Below, one piece after another: positions 16,758-25,030 of a DNA stretch of 64,000 nt. A program made the position numbers and the translations under genes. The notes under the pieces were generated by a model. The model had not been told where the DNA came from, did not search any database, and saw nothing but the letters and a program-made list of their open reading frames with translations. The stretch is from Sodalinema lacuna_A (GTDB lineage: Bacteria > Cyanobacteriota > Cyanobacteriia > Cyanobacteriales > Geitlerinemataceae): NCBI GenBank assembly GCA_900149785.2, contig FSSI02000014.1, positions 1-64,000 on the forward strand, read 5' to 3'. The first letter of the stretch is position 1. Every line of letters starts with the position of its first letter.

Positions 16758-17612
16758 GTGAGTTCTGTTTGCATCCAAATCGTTGAGGGAAACCCTCAAC
16801 TGCGATCGCTCCTAGGTTGGCATCTTCAACAAGCCGGATATAGCGTGTGTCAGTCCGCAGACCTCCGACACGCACAAGATGTCTTCTATCATCGCCAGCC
16901 AACGCTCGCCATTGTTGACTCAGATCTTCGAGACGGAGATGGGGTTGAATTTGCCCGTTGGCTCTATCAACAACATCAATGTCTGGTTCTCATGTTGTCG
17001 GCGCGCAACGGCGAAGCTGACATCGTCACCGCCCTCAAAGCCGGGGCTGATGACTATATCTGCAAACCCTTTGGAATGCAAGAGTTTTTAGCTCGGGTTG
17101 AGGCGCTCCTGCGTCGTCACCGGACCATGGCGCCTCCCGCCTATCTCGAATATGGTGATATCAAAGTTGATATCGTACAGCGGCGTGTTCGCTATCAGGA
17201 TCAACCCATTGAATTAACCCCGCAAGAGTTCAGCTTACTGTACGTGTTAGCTCAGGCTGGAGGAACGCCCCTGAGTCGTTCAGAGTTACTACAACGAGCT
17301 TGGCCCGATGCGATTGATAACCCCCGCACCATTGACACCCATGTTCTCTCGCTGCGGAAAAAAATCGAACGAGATCCTCGCCAACCGAACTTAATTCAAA
17401 CCGTTCGCAATGTGGGATATCGCTTCAACCTCACGGGGGCCGAATCCCTTGTCGAATCTCCTCCGGGCCAAGAGTTTCAAGACGCCTACACCGTCAATCG
17501 TCATAGCCTAAATAGTCTCAATGGTCAACCCGGATCTTTGCCGGTTCCAGGGACGGGCCAACGGACGGCGGTAGTACAGCCCTCTACTGTTAGTCATTCC
17601 GTGAGAGGGTAA
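16758..17612 (+). CDS. OmpR/PhoB-type response regulator
   Basis: This is a 284-residue DNA-binding response regulator. The receiver domain (about 4-120) has the phospho-acceptor Asp54 in LAIVDSDLRDGDG and the conserved Lys in DDYICKPFG. The winged-helix output domain (about 130-228) ends in the usual VRNVGYRFN wing. A tail of about 55 residues is low-complexity and Ser/Pro-rich. The first acidic pocket is weakened: the usual double Asp after the first strand reads VEGN. No histidine kinase is adjacent. The start is GTG 16758. A TATAGT hexamer at 16747-16752 sits so close that the mRNA may be nearly leaderless. A strong terminator follows. Confidence 0.9.
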   Translation: MSSVCIQIVEGNPQLRSLLGWHLQQAGYSVCQSADLRHAQDVFYHRQPTLAIVDSDLRDGDGVEFARWLYQQHQCLVLMLSARNGEADIVTALKAGADDYICKPFGMQEFLARVEALLRRHRTMAPPAYLEYGDIKVDIVQRRVRYQDQPIELTPQEFSLLYVLAQAGGTPLSRSELLQRAWPDAIDNPRTIDTHVLSLRKKIERDPRQPNLIQTVRNVGYRFNLTGAESLVESPPGQEFQDAYTVNRHSLNSLNGQPGSLPVPGTGQRTAVVQPSTVSHSVRG

Positions 17613-17667
17613 TGGAACCGGGCCAGTCTGTTAAAATCTCGCCAAAATCTCATAGAATGCTAAAACG

Positions 17668-17700
17668 GAAAGACGCGATCGCTCAGTGATCGCGTCTTTC
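17668..17700 (+). terminator. Rho-independent-type terminator after the response regulator
   Basis: A perfect 13-base stem, GAAAGACGCGATC with GATCGCGTCTTTC, closes a 7-base loop and is followed by GTTTGTTC. The stem contains a HIP1 site. The hairpin begins 55 bases past the stop codon and could also serve the petL transcript arriving from the other side. Confidence 0.82.
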
Positions 17701-17770
17701 GTTTGTTCAGGGTTGGCCCCAACACTCGGGGCGTTAGACCCTCAGCCGCCCGTGACGGGGATGGGCGGAC

Positions 17771-17866
17771 TTAAATCAGCTTGACGGCCCGAAGTCCGAG
17801 CAACAAGACCACCGCTAACGCAAACGCCCCACCCACCATGAGCAAATATGCCACAACACCAGACAT
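17771..17866 (-). CDS. petL: Cytochrome b6f complex subunit PetL
   Basis: A 31-codon gene reads MSGVVAYLLMVGGAF and ends GLRAVKLI. It is a single transmembrane helix of exactly the usual PetL length, with the conserved GLR-x-x-K-(L/I)-I terminus. PetL is a small subunit of the cytochrome b6f complex in the thylakoid membrane and helps stabilise it. The ATG at 17866 has an AGGAG ribosome binding site six bases upstream on the minus strand. It is divergent from aroB with only 46 bases between. Such short genes are often missed by gene callers. Confidence 0.82.
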   Translation of the reverse strand: MSGVVAYLLMVGGAFALAVVLLLGLRAVKLI

Positions 17867-17912
17867 AGGCTTATCTCCTGTTTTATCAATATCTATTTGA
17901 CTTTATTAAACC

Positions 17913-19028
17913 ATGACGCAGTCCGTTATCCCTGTGAACTTGCCTCAAAACGCTTACGAGATCGCCCTGGCTTCCGATAGCCTCGATCGCCTCGGGGCCT
18001 GGCTCAAATCCCTGAATTTGGGGCGTAAGGTGATGCTGGTCTCCAATCCCACGGTGTTTGGCTATTACGGTAAACGGGCGATCGCCAGCTTGGAAAGCGC
18101 CGGTTTCGAGGTTCACCAGCATCTCTTCAACGATGGAGAAGCCTATAAAACCCTCGATTCCGTGGCGCAGCTGTACGATAAAGCCCTGGCAGCAGGCTTA
18201 GAACGCAATTCGACCTTTGTTGCCCTTGGCGGCGGTGTGGTGGGCGATATGACGGGCTTTGCGGCGGCCACCTGGCTACGGGGCATTGGCTTTATCCAAA
18301 TTCCCACAACCCTCTTAGCGATGGTGGATGCCTCGATCGGCGGTAAAACCGGCGTCAACCATCCCCAGGGCAAAAACCTCATTGGCGCCTTTTACCAGCC
18401 CCGCCTGGTCCTCATTGACCCCGCTGTGTTAACAACCCTGCCCGAACGAGAGTTTCGCGCCGGGATTGCCGAAGTGATTAAATATGGAGTTATTTGGGAT
18501 GCTGAGTTATTCAGTCAATTAGAGGCCGCCAAAGATCTGGCGAATCTCGGCAATCTCTCCAATCAACTGTTGCACGAAATGCTCATGCGATCGTGTCAAG
18601 CCAAAGCCGAGGTCGTCGGTCAAGATGAGAAAGAAGCGGGATTACGGGCCATCCTCAACTACGGCCATACCATCGGTCATGCTGTGGAGAGTCTAACCGG
18701 CTATACCGAACTTCTCCACGGCGAAGGGGTCGCCATCGGCATGATCGCCGCCAGTCGTCTCGCCGTCGCCCTCAACCTTTGGTCCGCCGAAGAAGATGCC
18801 CGCCAAACCCAGATTATTGAGAAAGCCGGCCTTCCCACTCGCATTCCCGAAGGGGTTGAGATTGAGGCCATCATCGCCAAACTGCAAACCGATAAGAAGG
18901 TCAAAGACGGACGAGTTCGCTTTGTTCTCCCAACCCGCATCGGCAATGCAACGGTGAGCGATCGCGTTCCCGGAGATCTCATCCGCGACACCCTAACCCA
19001 GTTACAGCCATTAACCGTTAACCGTTAA
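17913..19028 (+). CDS. aroB: 3-dehydroquinate synthase
   Basis: This is a 371-residue enzyme converting DAHP to 3-dehydroquinate, the second step of the shikimate pathway, with NAD and a divalent metal. The motifs LGGGVVGDMTGFAAATWLRG and IPTTLLAMVDASIGGKTGVN, the metal-binding Glu in EVIKYGVIWD and the His residues in NYGHTIGHAVES and LLHGEGVAIG are all present. Length is normal. The start is ATG 17913; no strong ribosome binding site is seen. The gene stands alone, followed by a repeat array. Confidence 0.96.
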   Translation: MTQSVIPVNLPQNAYEIALASDSLDRLGAWLKSLNLGRKVMLVSNPTVFGYYGKRAIASLESAGFEVHQHLFNDGEAYKTLDSVAQLYDKALAAGLERNSTFVALGGGVVGDMTGFAAATWLRGIGFIQIPTTLLAMVDASIGGKTGVNHPQGKNLIGAFYQPRLVLIDPAVLTTLPEREFRAGIAEVIKYGVIWDAELFSQLEAAKDLANLGNLSNQLLHEMLMRSCQAKAEVVGQDEKEAGLRAILNYGHTIGHAVESLTGYTELLHGEGVAIGMIAASRLAVALNLWSAEEDARQTQIIEKAGLPTRIPEGVEIEAIIAKLQTDKKVKDGRVRFVLPTRIGNATVSDRVPGDLIRDTLTQLQPLTVNR

Positions 19029-19039
19029 CTGTCGCAGAA

Positions 19040-19258
19040 CACCGGAAAAGGTAGGTCAGCGCACCACCAACGGTACGCCCCTACCTCTTGCCTTTTGCCA
19101 TCCCCTCCTGGGAGGGGTTAGGGGTGGGTTATGCCTCTTGCCTTTTGCCATCCCCTCTTGGGAGGGGTTAGGGGTGGGTTATGCCTTTTGCCTCTTGCCC
19201 GTTCCCTCTTGGGAGGGGTTAGGGGTGGGTTATGCCTTTTGCCTCTTGCCTCTTGCCT
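19040..19258. repeat. Three tandem ~60-bp palindromic repeats between aroB and malQ
   Basis: After a short GTAGGT...CCCCTACC inverted repeat (about 19051-19084) come three copies of a unit of about 60 bp. The unit contains the hairpin CCCCTCYTGGGAGGGG, then TTAGGGGTGGGTTATGCC and a run of CTCTTGCC/CTTTTGCC. The array ends exactly at the malQ stop codon. Related copies lie at 26263-26345, 28385-28450 (inverted) and 48545-48812. Confidence 0.9.
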
Positions 19259-20768
19259 AATTCCGAGGTCCGCGACCATACACCATCGTATAGAAGCGAA
19301 GCCGATCGCGGAGTTCATCGGTCAAGTCTTCAGCCTGATAACGCCATTCCCAGTTTCCTTGAGGAGAACTCGGGGCATTCATGCGGGCCTCTTCCCCGAG
19401 GCCGAACAAATCCTGTAACGGGAAAATCGCTTGATTGGCATTGGTACTCAACGCTAGACGAATGAGATCCCAATGGAAGCCTTCACCGCGCGTACAGCCG
19501 ATATAATCCCAGACGCGCTGATTGTCCTCATCACTGCGGCTGTTGTACCAGCCCATCGTGGTGTTGTTGTCGTGGGTTCCGGTGTAGACCACAAAGTTAT
19601 TCGACCCATAATTGAAGGGTAAATAGGGATTATCCCAACCGGAATCAAACGCGAAATGGAGGATTTTCATACCCGGAAAGCCAAACTTGTCGCGTAGGGC
19701 TTCGACTTCCGGGGTAATAATCCCTAAATCTTCAGCCACAATGGGCAATTCTCCCAATTCCGCCTTGAGTTTCTCAAAAAACTCATAACCGGGGGCTTCA
19801 ACCCATTCCCCATTCATGGCGGTGGTGTCTTCTCCGGGAACCGCCCAATAGGCTTCAAAGCCTCGGAAATGGTCAATGCGAATTAGATCGAGGCGATCGA
19901 GAACCGCATGAAACCGCTGCATCCACCAGCGTAGATCGGTTTTGAGGAGTTTCTCCCAGTTATAGATGGGATTGCCCCAGAGTTGCCCGGTTTCGCTGAA
20001 ATAATCCGGCGGAACCCCAGCCATTAACGAGGGTTTGCCGGTGTCTTCATCGAGACAGAAGATTTCCCGATGCGACCACACATCGGCACTGTCATGGGCG
20101 ACATAGAAGGGGATATCGCCAAACATCTGGACTTGGCGATCGTTCGCGTACTGCTTTAAAGCCGACCATTGCTGAAAAAACTCATATTGGAGATATTTAC
20201 GGAAGTCGATTTCCTCAGCCAGTTCGTCCCGCCATTTATCCAACGCAGCCGGATCTCGCTTAGCGACGGGTTCATCCCATTCATGCCAACTGGCGTTATT
20301 GAACACCTCCGTTTTCAGGGAGATAAACAGGGCATAATCATCGAGCCAATGGGCCTTATCCTTACAGAAGGCCACAAAGTCCTGCTGTTGTTCCGAGGAG
20401 GCGCGACTGCGTAAGTTTTTGTAGGATTTACGCAGCAGGGTCGTTTTAACGCGATCGACCACATCAAAATCGACGCGATCGCCTCGCGACTCAGGGGCCT
20501 CGTCTAAATCAGCATCCGTCAGCAGGCCATCATCCCGCAGCCTCTCTAAACTAATCAGGAGGGGATTACCGGCCATCGCTGAATAGGACATATAGGGAGA
20601 ATTCCCATATCCCGTCGGCCCGAGAGGGAGAATCTGCCATAGCTGTTGGCCACTCCCCTGCAAGAAGTCCACGAAACGATAGGCTTCCGGGCCGAGATCG
20701 CCAATCCCGAAACGACCGGGTAGCGAGGTCGGGTGTAATAAAATTCCACTAGCTCTCGGAAATGGCAT
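19257..20768 (-). CDS. malQ: 4-alpha-glucanotransferase (disproportionating enzyme)
   Basis: This is a 503-residue GH77 enzyme that transfers maltodextrin segments between alpha-1,4-glucans, serving glycogen and maltodextrin turnover in the cytoplasm. The start PFPRASGILLHPTSLPGRFG, the QLWQILPLGPTGYGNSPY stretch, the nucleophile region LDLIRIDHFRGFEAYWAVP, the acid/base region PIVAEDLGIITPEV and the YTGTHDNNT motif are intact. The length is usual. The last residues (YGRGPRN) are followed by a stop codon that forms the border of the ~60-bp repeat array. Confidence 0.96.
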   Translation of the reverse strand: MPFPRASGILLHPTSLPGRFGIGDLGPEAYRFVDFLQGSGQQLWQILPLGPTGYGNSPYMSYSAMAGNPLLISLERLRDDGLLTDADLDEAPESRGDRVDFDVVDRVKTTLLRKSYKNLRSRASSEQQQDFVAFCKDKAHWLDDYALFISLKTEVFNNASWHEWDEPVAKRDPAALDKWRDELAEEIDFRKYLQYEFFQQWSALKQYANDRQVQMFGDIPFYVAHDSADVWSHREIFCLDEDTGKPSLMAGVPPDYFSETGQLWGNPIYNWEKLLKTDLRWWMQRFHAVLDRLDLIRIDHFRGFEAYWAVPGEDTTAMNGEWVEAPGYEFFEKLKAELGELPIVAEDLGIITPEVEALRDKFGFPGMKILHFAFDSGWDNPYLPFNYGSNNFVVYTGTHDNNTTMGWYNSRSDEDNQRVWDYIGCTRGEGFHWDLIRLALSTNANQAIFPLQDLFGLGEEARMNAPSSPQGNWEWRYQAEDLTDELRDRLRFYTMVYGRGPRN

Positions 20769-20858
20769 AATCTTTAACTGTCTTGGCGTTCAACTAAAAG
20801 TTCACTTGACTCTAACACGACGTTTCCGAGGAAACTGTTTTCATTTAGGCTTAATTTA

Positions 20859-21341
20859 ATGCCGGAATATCGTAATCCCGCCCCAACGGTCGATTTATTG
20901 ATTGAACTGATCGATCGCCCCCAACGTCCCCTCGTCTTCGTCGAACGACTCAACCCTCCGCATGGCTGGGCGCTTCCTGGGGGGTTTGTCGATTATGGGG
21001 AATCCGTCGAAACCGCCGCCCGGCGCGAGGCCGAGGAGGAAACGGGGTTAGCGGTACAGCTGATCGAACAGTTCCATGTTTACTCCCAACCCGATCGCGA
21101 CCCCCGCAAACATACCCTCAGTGTGGTCTTCCTAGCCACGGCCACGGGAACCCCCCAGGCGGGAGATGATGCGAAACACTGTCAGATTTTCAGTCCCTGG
21201 GAGATTCCCGAAAACCTCTGTTTCGATCACGATCGCATCCTAAACGACTATCTCAACTATCGCTTTTACCGCCGCCGTCCCCCTTTGCACCCCCCTTTGG
21301 ACTCCCGTTTGGACCCCCCTTTGGACCCCCGTTTGGACTAG
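20859..21341 (+). CDS. Nudix hydrolase
   Basis: This is a 160-residue protein with a full Nudix box: GGFVDYGESVETAARREAEE continues into ETGL, so all catalytic Glu residues are present. The family hydrolyses nucleoside diphosphates linked to another moiety; the VDLLIELIDRPQRPLVFVER opening and ALPGGFVDYGE resemble ADP-ribose/8-oxo-dGTP type enzymes, but the substrate is not certain. The C-terminus is an odd low-complexity tail, two units of PPLD(S/P)RLD, encoded by a tandem repeat at about 21293-21340 that runs to the stop codon. Its stop overlaps that of the aldolase gene (CTAG at 21338-21341). Confidence 0.88.
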   Translation: MPEYRNPAPTVDLLIELIDRPQRPLVFVERLNPPHGWALPGGFVDYGESVETAARREAEEETGLAVQLIEQFHVYSQPDRDPRKHTLSVVFLATATGTPQAGDDAKHCQIFSPWEIPENLCFDHDRILNDYLNYRFYRRRPPLHPPLDSRLDPPLDPRLD

Positions 21342-22420
21342 GCCAGGGTCACTTGAGGCGACAGATAGACATCTTGGATGGCGTGTAGGAGTTGGACGCC
21401 TTCGGCTAAGGGCCGTTGAAAGGCTTTGCGCCCGGAAATCAACCCTGCACCGCCGGCGCGTTTGTTGATGACTGCTGTACGAACGGCTTGGGCGAAATCG
21501 TTATCGCCTGATGCGCCGCCGGAGTTAATCAGGGGAATGCGCCCGGCGTAGCAATTGAGGACTTGATAGCGAGTTAGGTCGATGGGATGGTCGCTGCTGA
21601 GTTCGCTGTACACTCGCTCATCGGTGCGTCCATATTTCTCGCCGGTGGCCTTGGCGACGGCGGGGAAACCACCGTTTAACTGAGGCTGTTTCTGTTTAAT
21701 AATGTCCGCTTCTAGGGTCACGCCGAGATGGTTGGCTTGACCGGTGACGTCGGCGGCGGTGTGATAGTCTTGGTCTTGCTTAAAGACCCCATGACGCAGG
21801 TAACACCAGAGAATCGTGGCCATCCCCAATTCATGGGCGCGGGCGAAGGCCTGACCAATTTCACGAATTTGTCGGGCTGATTCAGGAGATCCGAAATAAA
21901 TGGTCGCCCCGACGGCTGTTGCGCCTAGGTTCCAGGCTTGTTCGACTTGGGCGAAGGGGATTTGATCGTAACGGTTGGGATAGGTGAGTAACTCGTTGTG
22001 GTTGAGTTTGACGATGAAGGGAATCCGATGGGCGTAACGACGGGAGACAATCCCCAGACCGCCGAGGGTGGTGGCGATCGCATTACAGCCCCCCTCCAGC
22101 GCCAGTTTAACCAAGTTTTCGGGGTCAAAGTAGGCGGGATTCGGGGCAAATGAGGCCGCTGCGGTATGTTCAATCCCTTGGTCAACGGGCAAAATGGAGA
22201 GATAGCCGGTGTTGGCTAAGCGCCCGTGACTAAATAACTGTTGTAGGCTGCGCAGAACCTGGGGGTTGCGATCGCTGGTCGCAAAGATATCATCCACCAC
22301 ACCCGGAGAGGGCGTCTGTAGATGATCTCGTGATAGACGACAACGATGGGTTAGAAGATCTTCGGCTTCGTCACCAAGATACTGTTCTAGGGCGTTGGTT
22401 GTTCTTACGGCGGTTGTCAT
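21338..22420 (-). CDS. Class I fructose-bisphosphate aldolase
   Basis: This 360-residue aldolase is of the DhnA/archaeal-type class I family, which forms a Schiff base with the substrate and needs no metal. Recognisable parts are GYLSILPVDQGIEH, PFIVKLNHNELLTYP and LINSGGASGDNDFAQAV, with INKRAGGAGLISGRKAF as the phosphate-binding end. It interconverts fructose-1,6-bisphosphate with dihydroxyacetone phosphate and glyceraldehyde-3-phosphate in glycolysis and the Calvin cycle. Cyanobacteria usually also carry a class II enzyme, which would carry most flux. It is convergent with the Nudix gene, with a four-base stop overlap. Confidence 0.92.
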   Translation of the reverse strand: MTTAVRTTNALEQYLGDEAEDLLTHRCRLSRDHLQTPSPGVVDDIFATSDRNPQVLRSLQQLFSHGRLANTGYLSILPVDQGIEHTAAASFAPNPAYFDPENLVKLALEGGCNAIATTLGGLGIVSRRYAHRIPFIVKLNHNELLTYPNRYDQIPFAQVEQAWNLGATAVGATIYFGSPESARQIREIGQAFARAHELGMATILWCYLRHGVFKQDQDYHTAADVTGQANHLGVTLEADIIKQKQPQLNGGFPAVAKATGEKYGRTDERVYSELSSDHPIDLTRYQVLNCYAGRIPLINSGGASGDNDFAQAVRTAVINKRAGGAGLISGRKAFQRPLAEGVQLLHAIQDVYLSPQVTLA

Positions 22421-22577
22421 TAAAAATTCTCTTTAGCTCGACATCATAGGTTGGACATCTGGTTCACGGCGACCTTAAAGCGATCTATTTGGCCGGCTCA
22501 ACCAGCATCCACACCTAGCTTAACGAGACAACCTCTGGCGGTATCTCCATCTATGGGGAGACCTTTTCGTCAGTTGC

Positions 22578-22617
22578 AGCCATCAGTTGCAGTCGGCGAT
22601 TGCTGCAACTGATGGCT
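22578..22617 (-). terminator. Perfect 15-bp inverted repeat after the methyltransferase gene
   Basis: AGCCATCAGTTGCAG (22578-22592) pairs perfectly with CTGCAACTGATGGCT (22603-22617) around a 10-base loop, two bases past the stop of the minus-strand methyltransferase gene. No T-run follows on that strand. A third partial copy (CAGTTGCAG) lies at 22571-22579. It may act as a 3'-end stabiliser or terminator. Confidence 0.6.
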
Positions 22618-22619
22618 CT

Positions 22620-23336
22620 CTATCCCTCGATCGGAGGAGCTTGACAAATCCAAACGCAGTCACGGGGAACGCTAGTGGTATCTTTGAGCAACACGTGATA
22701 GTTGAGTTCTCCGAGAAACTTCTCCATAATTGCGTTGGTCATGACTGAAAACGCTGAACCATGACGTTTTCCCATGAGGTTAATATCAAGTTCTTTGAGG
22801 AATTTCTGCCAGCCCAAGTCGCTCAAGACATTGGTATGGTGAAAGACACAGAGGCGATCGCCTTTGAGCAAGCGCGGAATTTGTCGCAAATAGTTAAAAA
22901 TATCTCTCGGTTCGACATGAACCATCGTGTCATAACAAAAACAGACATCTACGGCTTGTTCTGGCAGTGAATCCAGGCTCACGCCATCGAGTTTATAATA
23001 GTCAACCCGCTCATGACCTAACCGTGCTTGGGTCGCATCGAGCATCTTTTGTGAGATATCAGCGCAGATTAAATGCTGGGCATAATTGAGCAGTAAGGCG
23101 CTGGTTTTGCCGCCACCAATCCCAATTTCTAAGACGACCTGATCCGGACGAATATAGGGAGCGATAAACTGAGTTTCAATTAACTGTTCATACTCCGCCA
23201 AGGAACTGGCTGCCCCCGCCCCTTGACCGGCCCACTCATCGCCGATATACTCCAAGTCAGGATGGAGGGTTTGCCAATCCTGAGCGTAGGCGTCCCAAGC
23301 GCCTTCGTAGTCAATTCCGTTGTTCGGATGGTCCAT
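22620..23336 (-). CDS. Class I SAM-dependent methyltransferase
   Basis: This is a 238-residue protein with a Rossmann methyltransferase fold. Motif I reads VVLEIGIGGGKTSALLL, motif II LICADISQKMLDATQARLG, and the later strand QAVDVCFCYDTMVHVEPRD. The family member cannot be named and the substrate is unknown; the N-terminus (DYEGAWDAYAQDWQTLHP) resembles generic class I enzymes seen in glycan or lipid loci. The frame is open to 23456, but ATG 23336 has a GAAGGA site nine bases upstream and fits the fold. It is divergent from midA. Confidence 0.82.
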   Translation of the reverse strand: MDHPNNGIDYEGAWDAYAQDWQTLHPDLEYIGDEWAGQGAGAASSLAEYEQLIETQFIAPYIRPDQVVLEIGIGGGKTSALLLNYAQHLICADISQKMLDATQARLGHERVDYYKLDGVSLDSLPEQAVDVCFCYDTMVHVEPRDIFNYLRQIPRLLKGDRLCVFHHTNVLSDLGWQKFLKELDINLMGKRHGSAFSVMTNAIMEKFLGELNYHVLLKDTTSVPRDCVWICQAPPIEG

Positions 23337-23486
23337 TGAGCAGTATCCTTCAAGGTTAAGCAATGTTCCTCGAAATCTCATTCCGAGTCTAACACCCCTT
23401 ATAATAATGCCGAATGGGACTTGTCGGGATGCGATCGCTACAAGTTCCGATGGCAATGTTCCTTCAACTCTCCCCTAACCCGCCTC

Positions 23487-24683
23487 ATGACTGTTGCTTC
23501 TAATCCCGCTCTCGTGACTGCGATTCGGCAAAAAATTCGACGTCACCCTCAGGGGCGAATTTCCTTTGCTGAGTACATGGATGCGGCGCTTTATGATCCC
23601 GCTGAGGGTTATTATTCTCGTGGGGCGAAGTTGGGGGCGATGGGGGATTTTGTCACCTCGTCTCATTTAAGTTCTGATTTTGGGGAATTGTTGGCACAGC
23701 AATTTGTGCAAATCTGGGAAATTTTGGGATCTCCTCCGAAGTTTGATTTAGTTGAGATGGGAGCGGGTCAAGGAATTTTGGCGGTTGATATTTTGCGTTT
23801 TATCAAACAAAAATACCCCGATTTTTTTGATTCAATTACGTATATTATTGTTGAAACTTCGGCGGCATTACGTCAGCAACAGCAACAAATTCAAGGAGCA
23901 AATATACGCTGGTTAAGTTGGGATGAATTGCCCGATGAATCTCTGTGTGGCTGTTGTTTTTCCAATGAATTAGTTGATGCCTTTCCGGTGCATCGCCTGC
24001 AATGGCAGGATGGACAATGGCAAGAATGCTATGTCACCTGGGATGAGGGAAATGGAGAGGAGACGGCTGGCTTTACGGCTGGCTTTAAGGAAGAACTCGG
24101 ACCTCTATCAACACCCGCGTTGGCGGCGTATTTTGAGCAGGTGGGCGTGGCGGACCAAGAGTGGCCCGACGGCTATACCACGGAAGTCAATTTAGCGGCC
24201 TTGTCTTGGCTAGAAATGCTGGCCCGGAAACTGAAGCGAGGCTATGTGATCACCATTGACTACGGCTATGAAGCCCATCGCTATTATCACCCACAGCGAT
24301 CGCGCGGTACGCTCCAATGTTATCGCCAACATCGCTATCATGATGACCCCTATTGTTTTGTCGGGGAACAGGATATCACCGCCCATGTGGATTTTACCGC
24401 CTTGCAACGTCAGGGCGATCGCCTCGGCTTAGACCCGGAAGGATTCACCCCCCAGGCCTTGTTTTTGATGGCGTTGGGATTGGGCGATCGCCTCGCGGCC
24501 TTAGGCCGGGGGTCCCAACCCGCCCGTGGTGCCGATATCCTACGGGTGATGCAACGTCGTGAAGTCCTGCATGGCTTACTCGATCCTCAAGGCCTCGGTG
24601 GATTTGGTGTGTTGGTGCAGTCGAAAGGATTGGCCGGCGATCGTCCCCCCTTAAAAGGACTCACGACTCCCAGAATGTCCTAG
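23487..24683 (+). CDS. MidA/NDUFAF7-family protein arginine methyltransferase-like protein
   Basis: This 398-residue protein is of the COG1565 family. Key stretches are GRISFAEYMDAALYDPAEGY, GDFVTSSHLSSDFGELLAQQ, the SAM-binding LVEMGAGQGILAVDIL, FSNELVDAFPVHRL and YVITIDYGYEAHRYYHP. In mitochondria the homologue dimethylates an arginine of a complex I subunit; the bacterial role, perhaps in NDH-1 assembly, is inference. The frame extends upstream to TTG 23421, but ATG 23487 matches the family N-terminus. DUF3134 follows 14 bases later. Confidence 0.9.
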   Translation: MTVASNPALVTAIRQKIRRHPQGRISFAEYMDAALYDPAEGYYSRGAKLGAMGDFVTSSHLSSDFGELLAQQFVQIWEILGSPPKFDLVEMGAGQGILAVDILRFIKQKYPDFFDSITYIIVETSAALRQQQQQIQGANIRWLSWDELPDESLCGCCFSNELVDAFPVHRLQWQDGQWQECYVTWDEGNGEETAGFTAGFKEELGPLSTPALAAYFEQVGVADQEWPDGYTTEVNLAALSWLEMLARKLKRGYVITIDYGYEAHRYYHPQRSRGTLQCYRQHRYHDDPYCFVGEQDITAHVDFTALQRQGDRLGLDPEGFTPQALFLMALGLGDRLAALGRGSQPARGADILRVMQRREVLHGLLDPQGLGGFGVLVQSKGLAGDRPPLKGLTTPRMS

Positions 24684-24697
24684 AATCGAAAAGGTTT

Positions 24698-24976
24698 ATG
24701 CGTCAAACTACCTCAAATTACCTCAAACAGCCCATGATCGACCCGATGAATCCCTCCCTACGTCAACTCCCCCGTCATGAACAGGCCGAGTTGATTCCAG
24801 CTAACAATGAAACCTCTCTCTTAGAATGGCTACAAGCCACCGGACGATTGATTCCTCGGGATGAAGAGGAACGTTCGGCCCGCAAAGAAGAACTCGAAGA
24901 ATTGGGCCTCATCGCCGAAGACGATGATAGCTATACGGACAACGATAGTGATGATAGCGATGACGCGGAGGTGTAA
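24698..24976 (+). CDS. DUF3134 family acidic small protein
   Basis: This 92-residue protein has the core NPSLRQLPRHEQAELIPANN followed by SLLEWLQATGRLIPRD, which I recognise as cyanobacterial DUF3134. The C-terminus is extremely acidic (DDDSYTDNDSDDSDDAEV). The function is unknown. ATG 24698 has AAAAGG upstream; Met codons at 24734 and 24746 are alternatives closer to the family N-terminus. It probably shares a transcript with midA. Confidence 0.75.
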   Translation: MRQTTSNYLKQPMIDPMNPSLRQLPRHEQAELIPANNETSLLEWLQATGRLIPRDEEERSARKEELEELGLIAEDDDSYTDNDSDDSDDAEV

Positions 24977-25030
24977 CCCGTCACGCATCTGCATTAGGGT
25001 TAGTTGGCTTCGGTGTGATGAGGATTAGTT

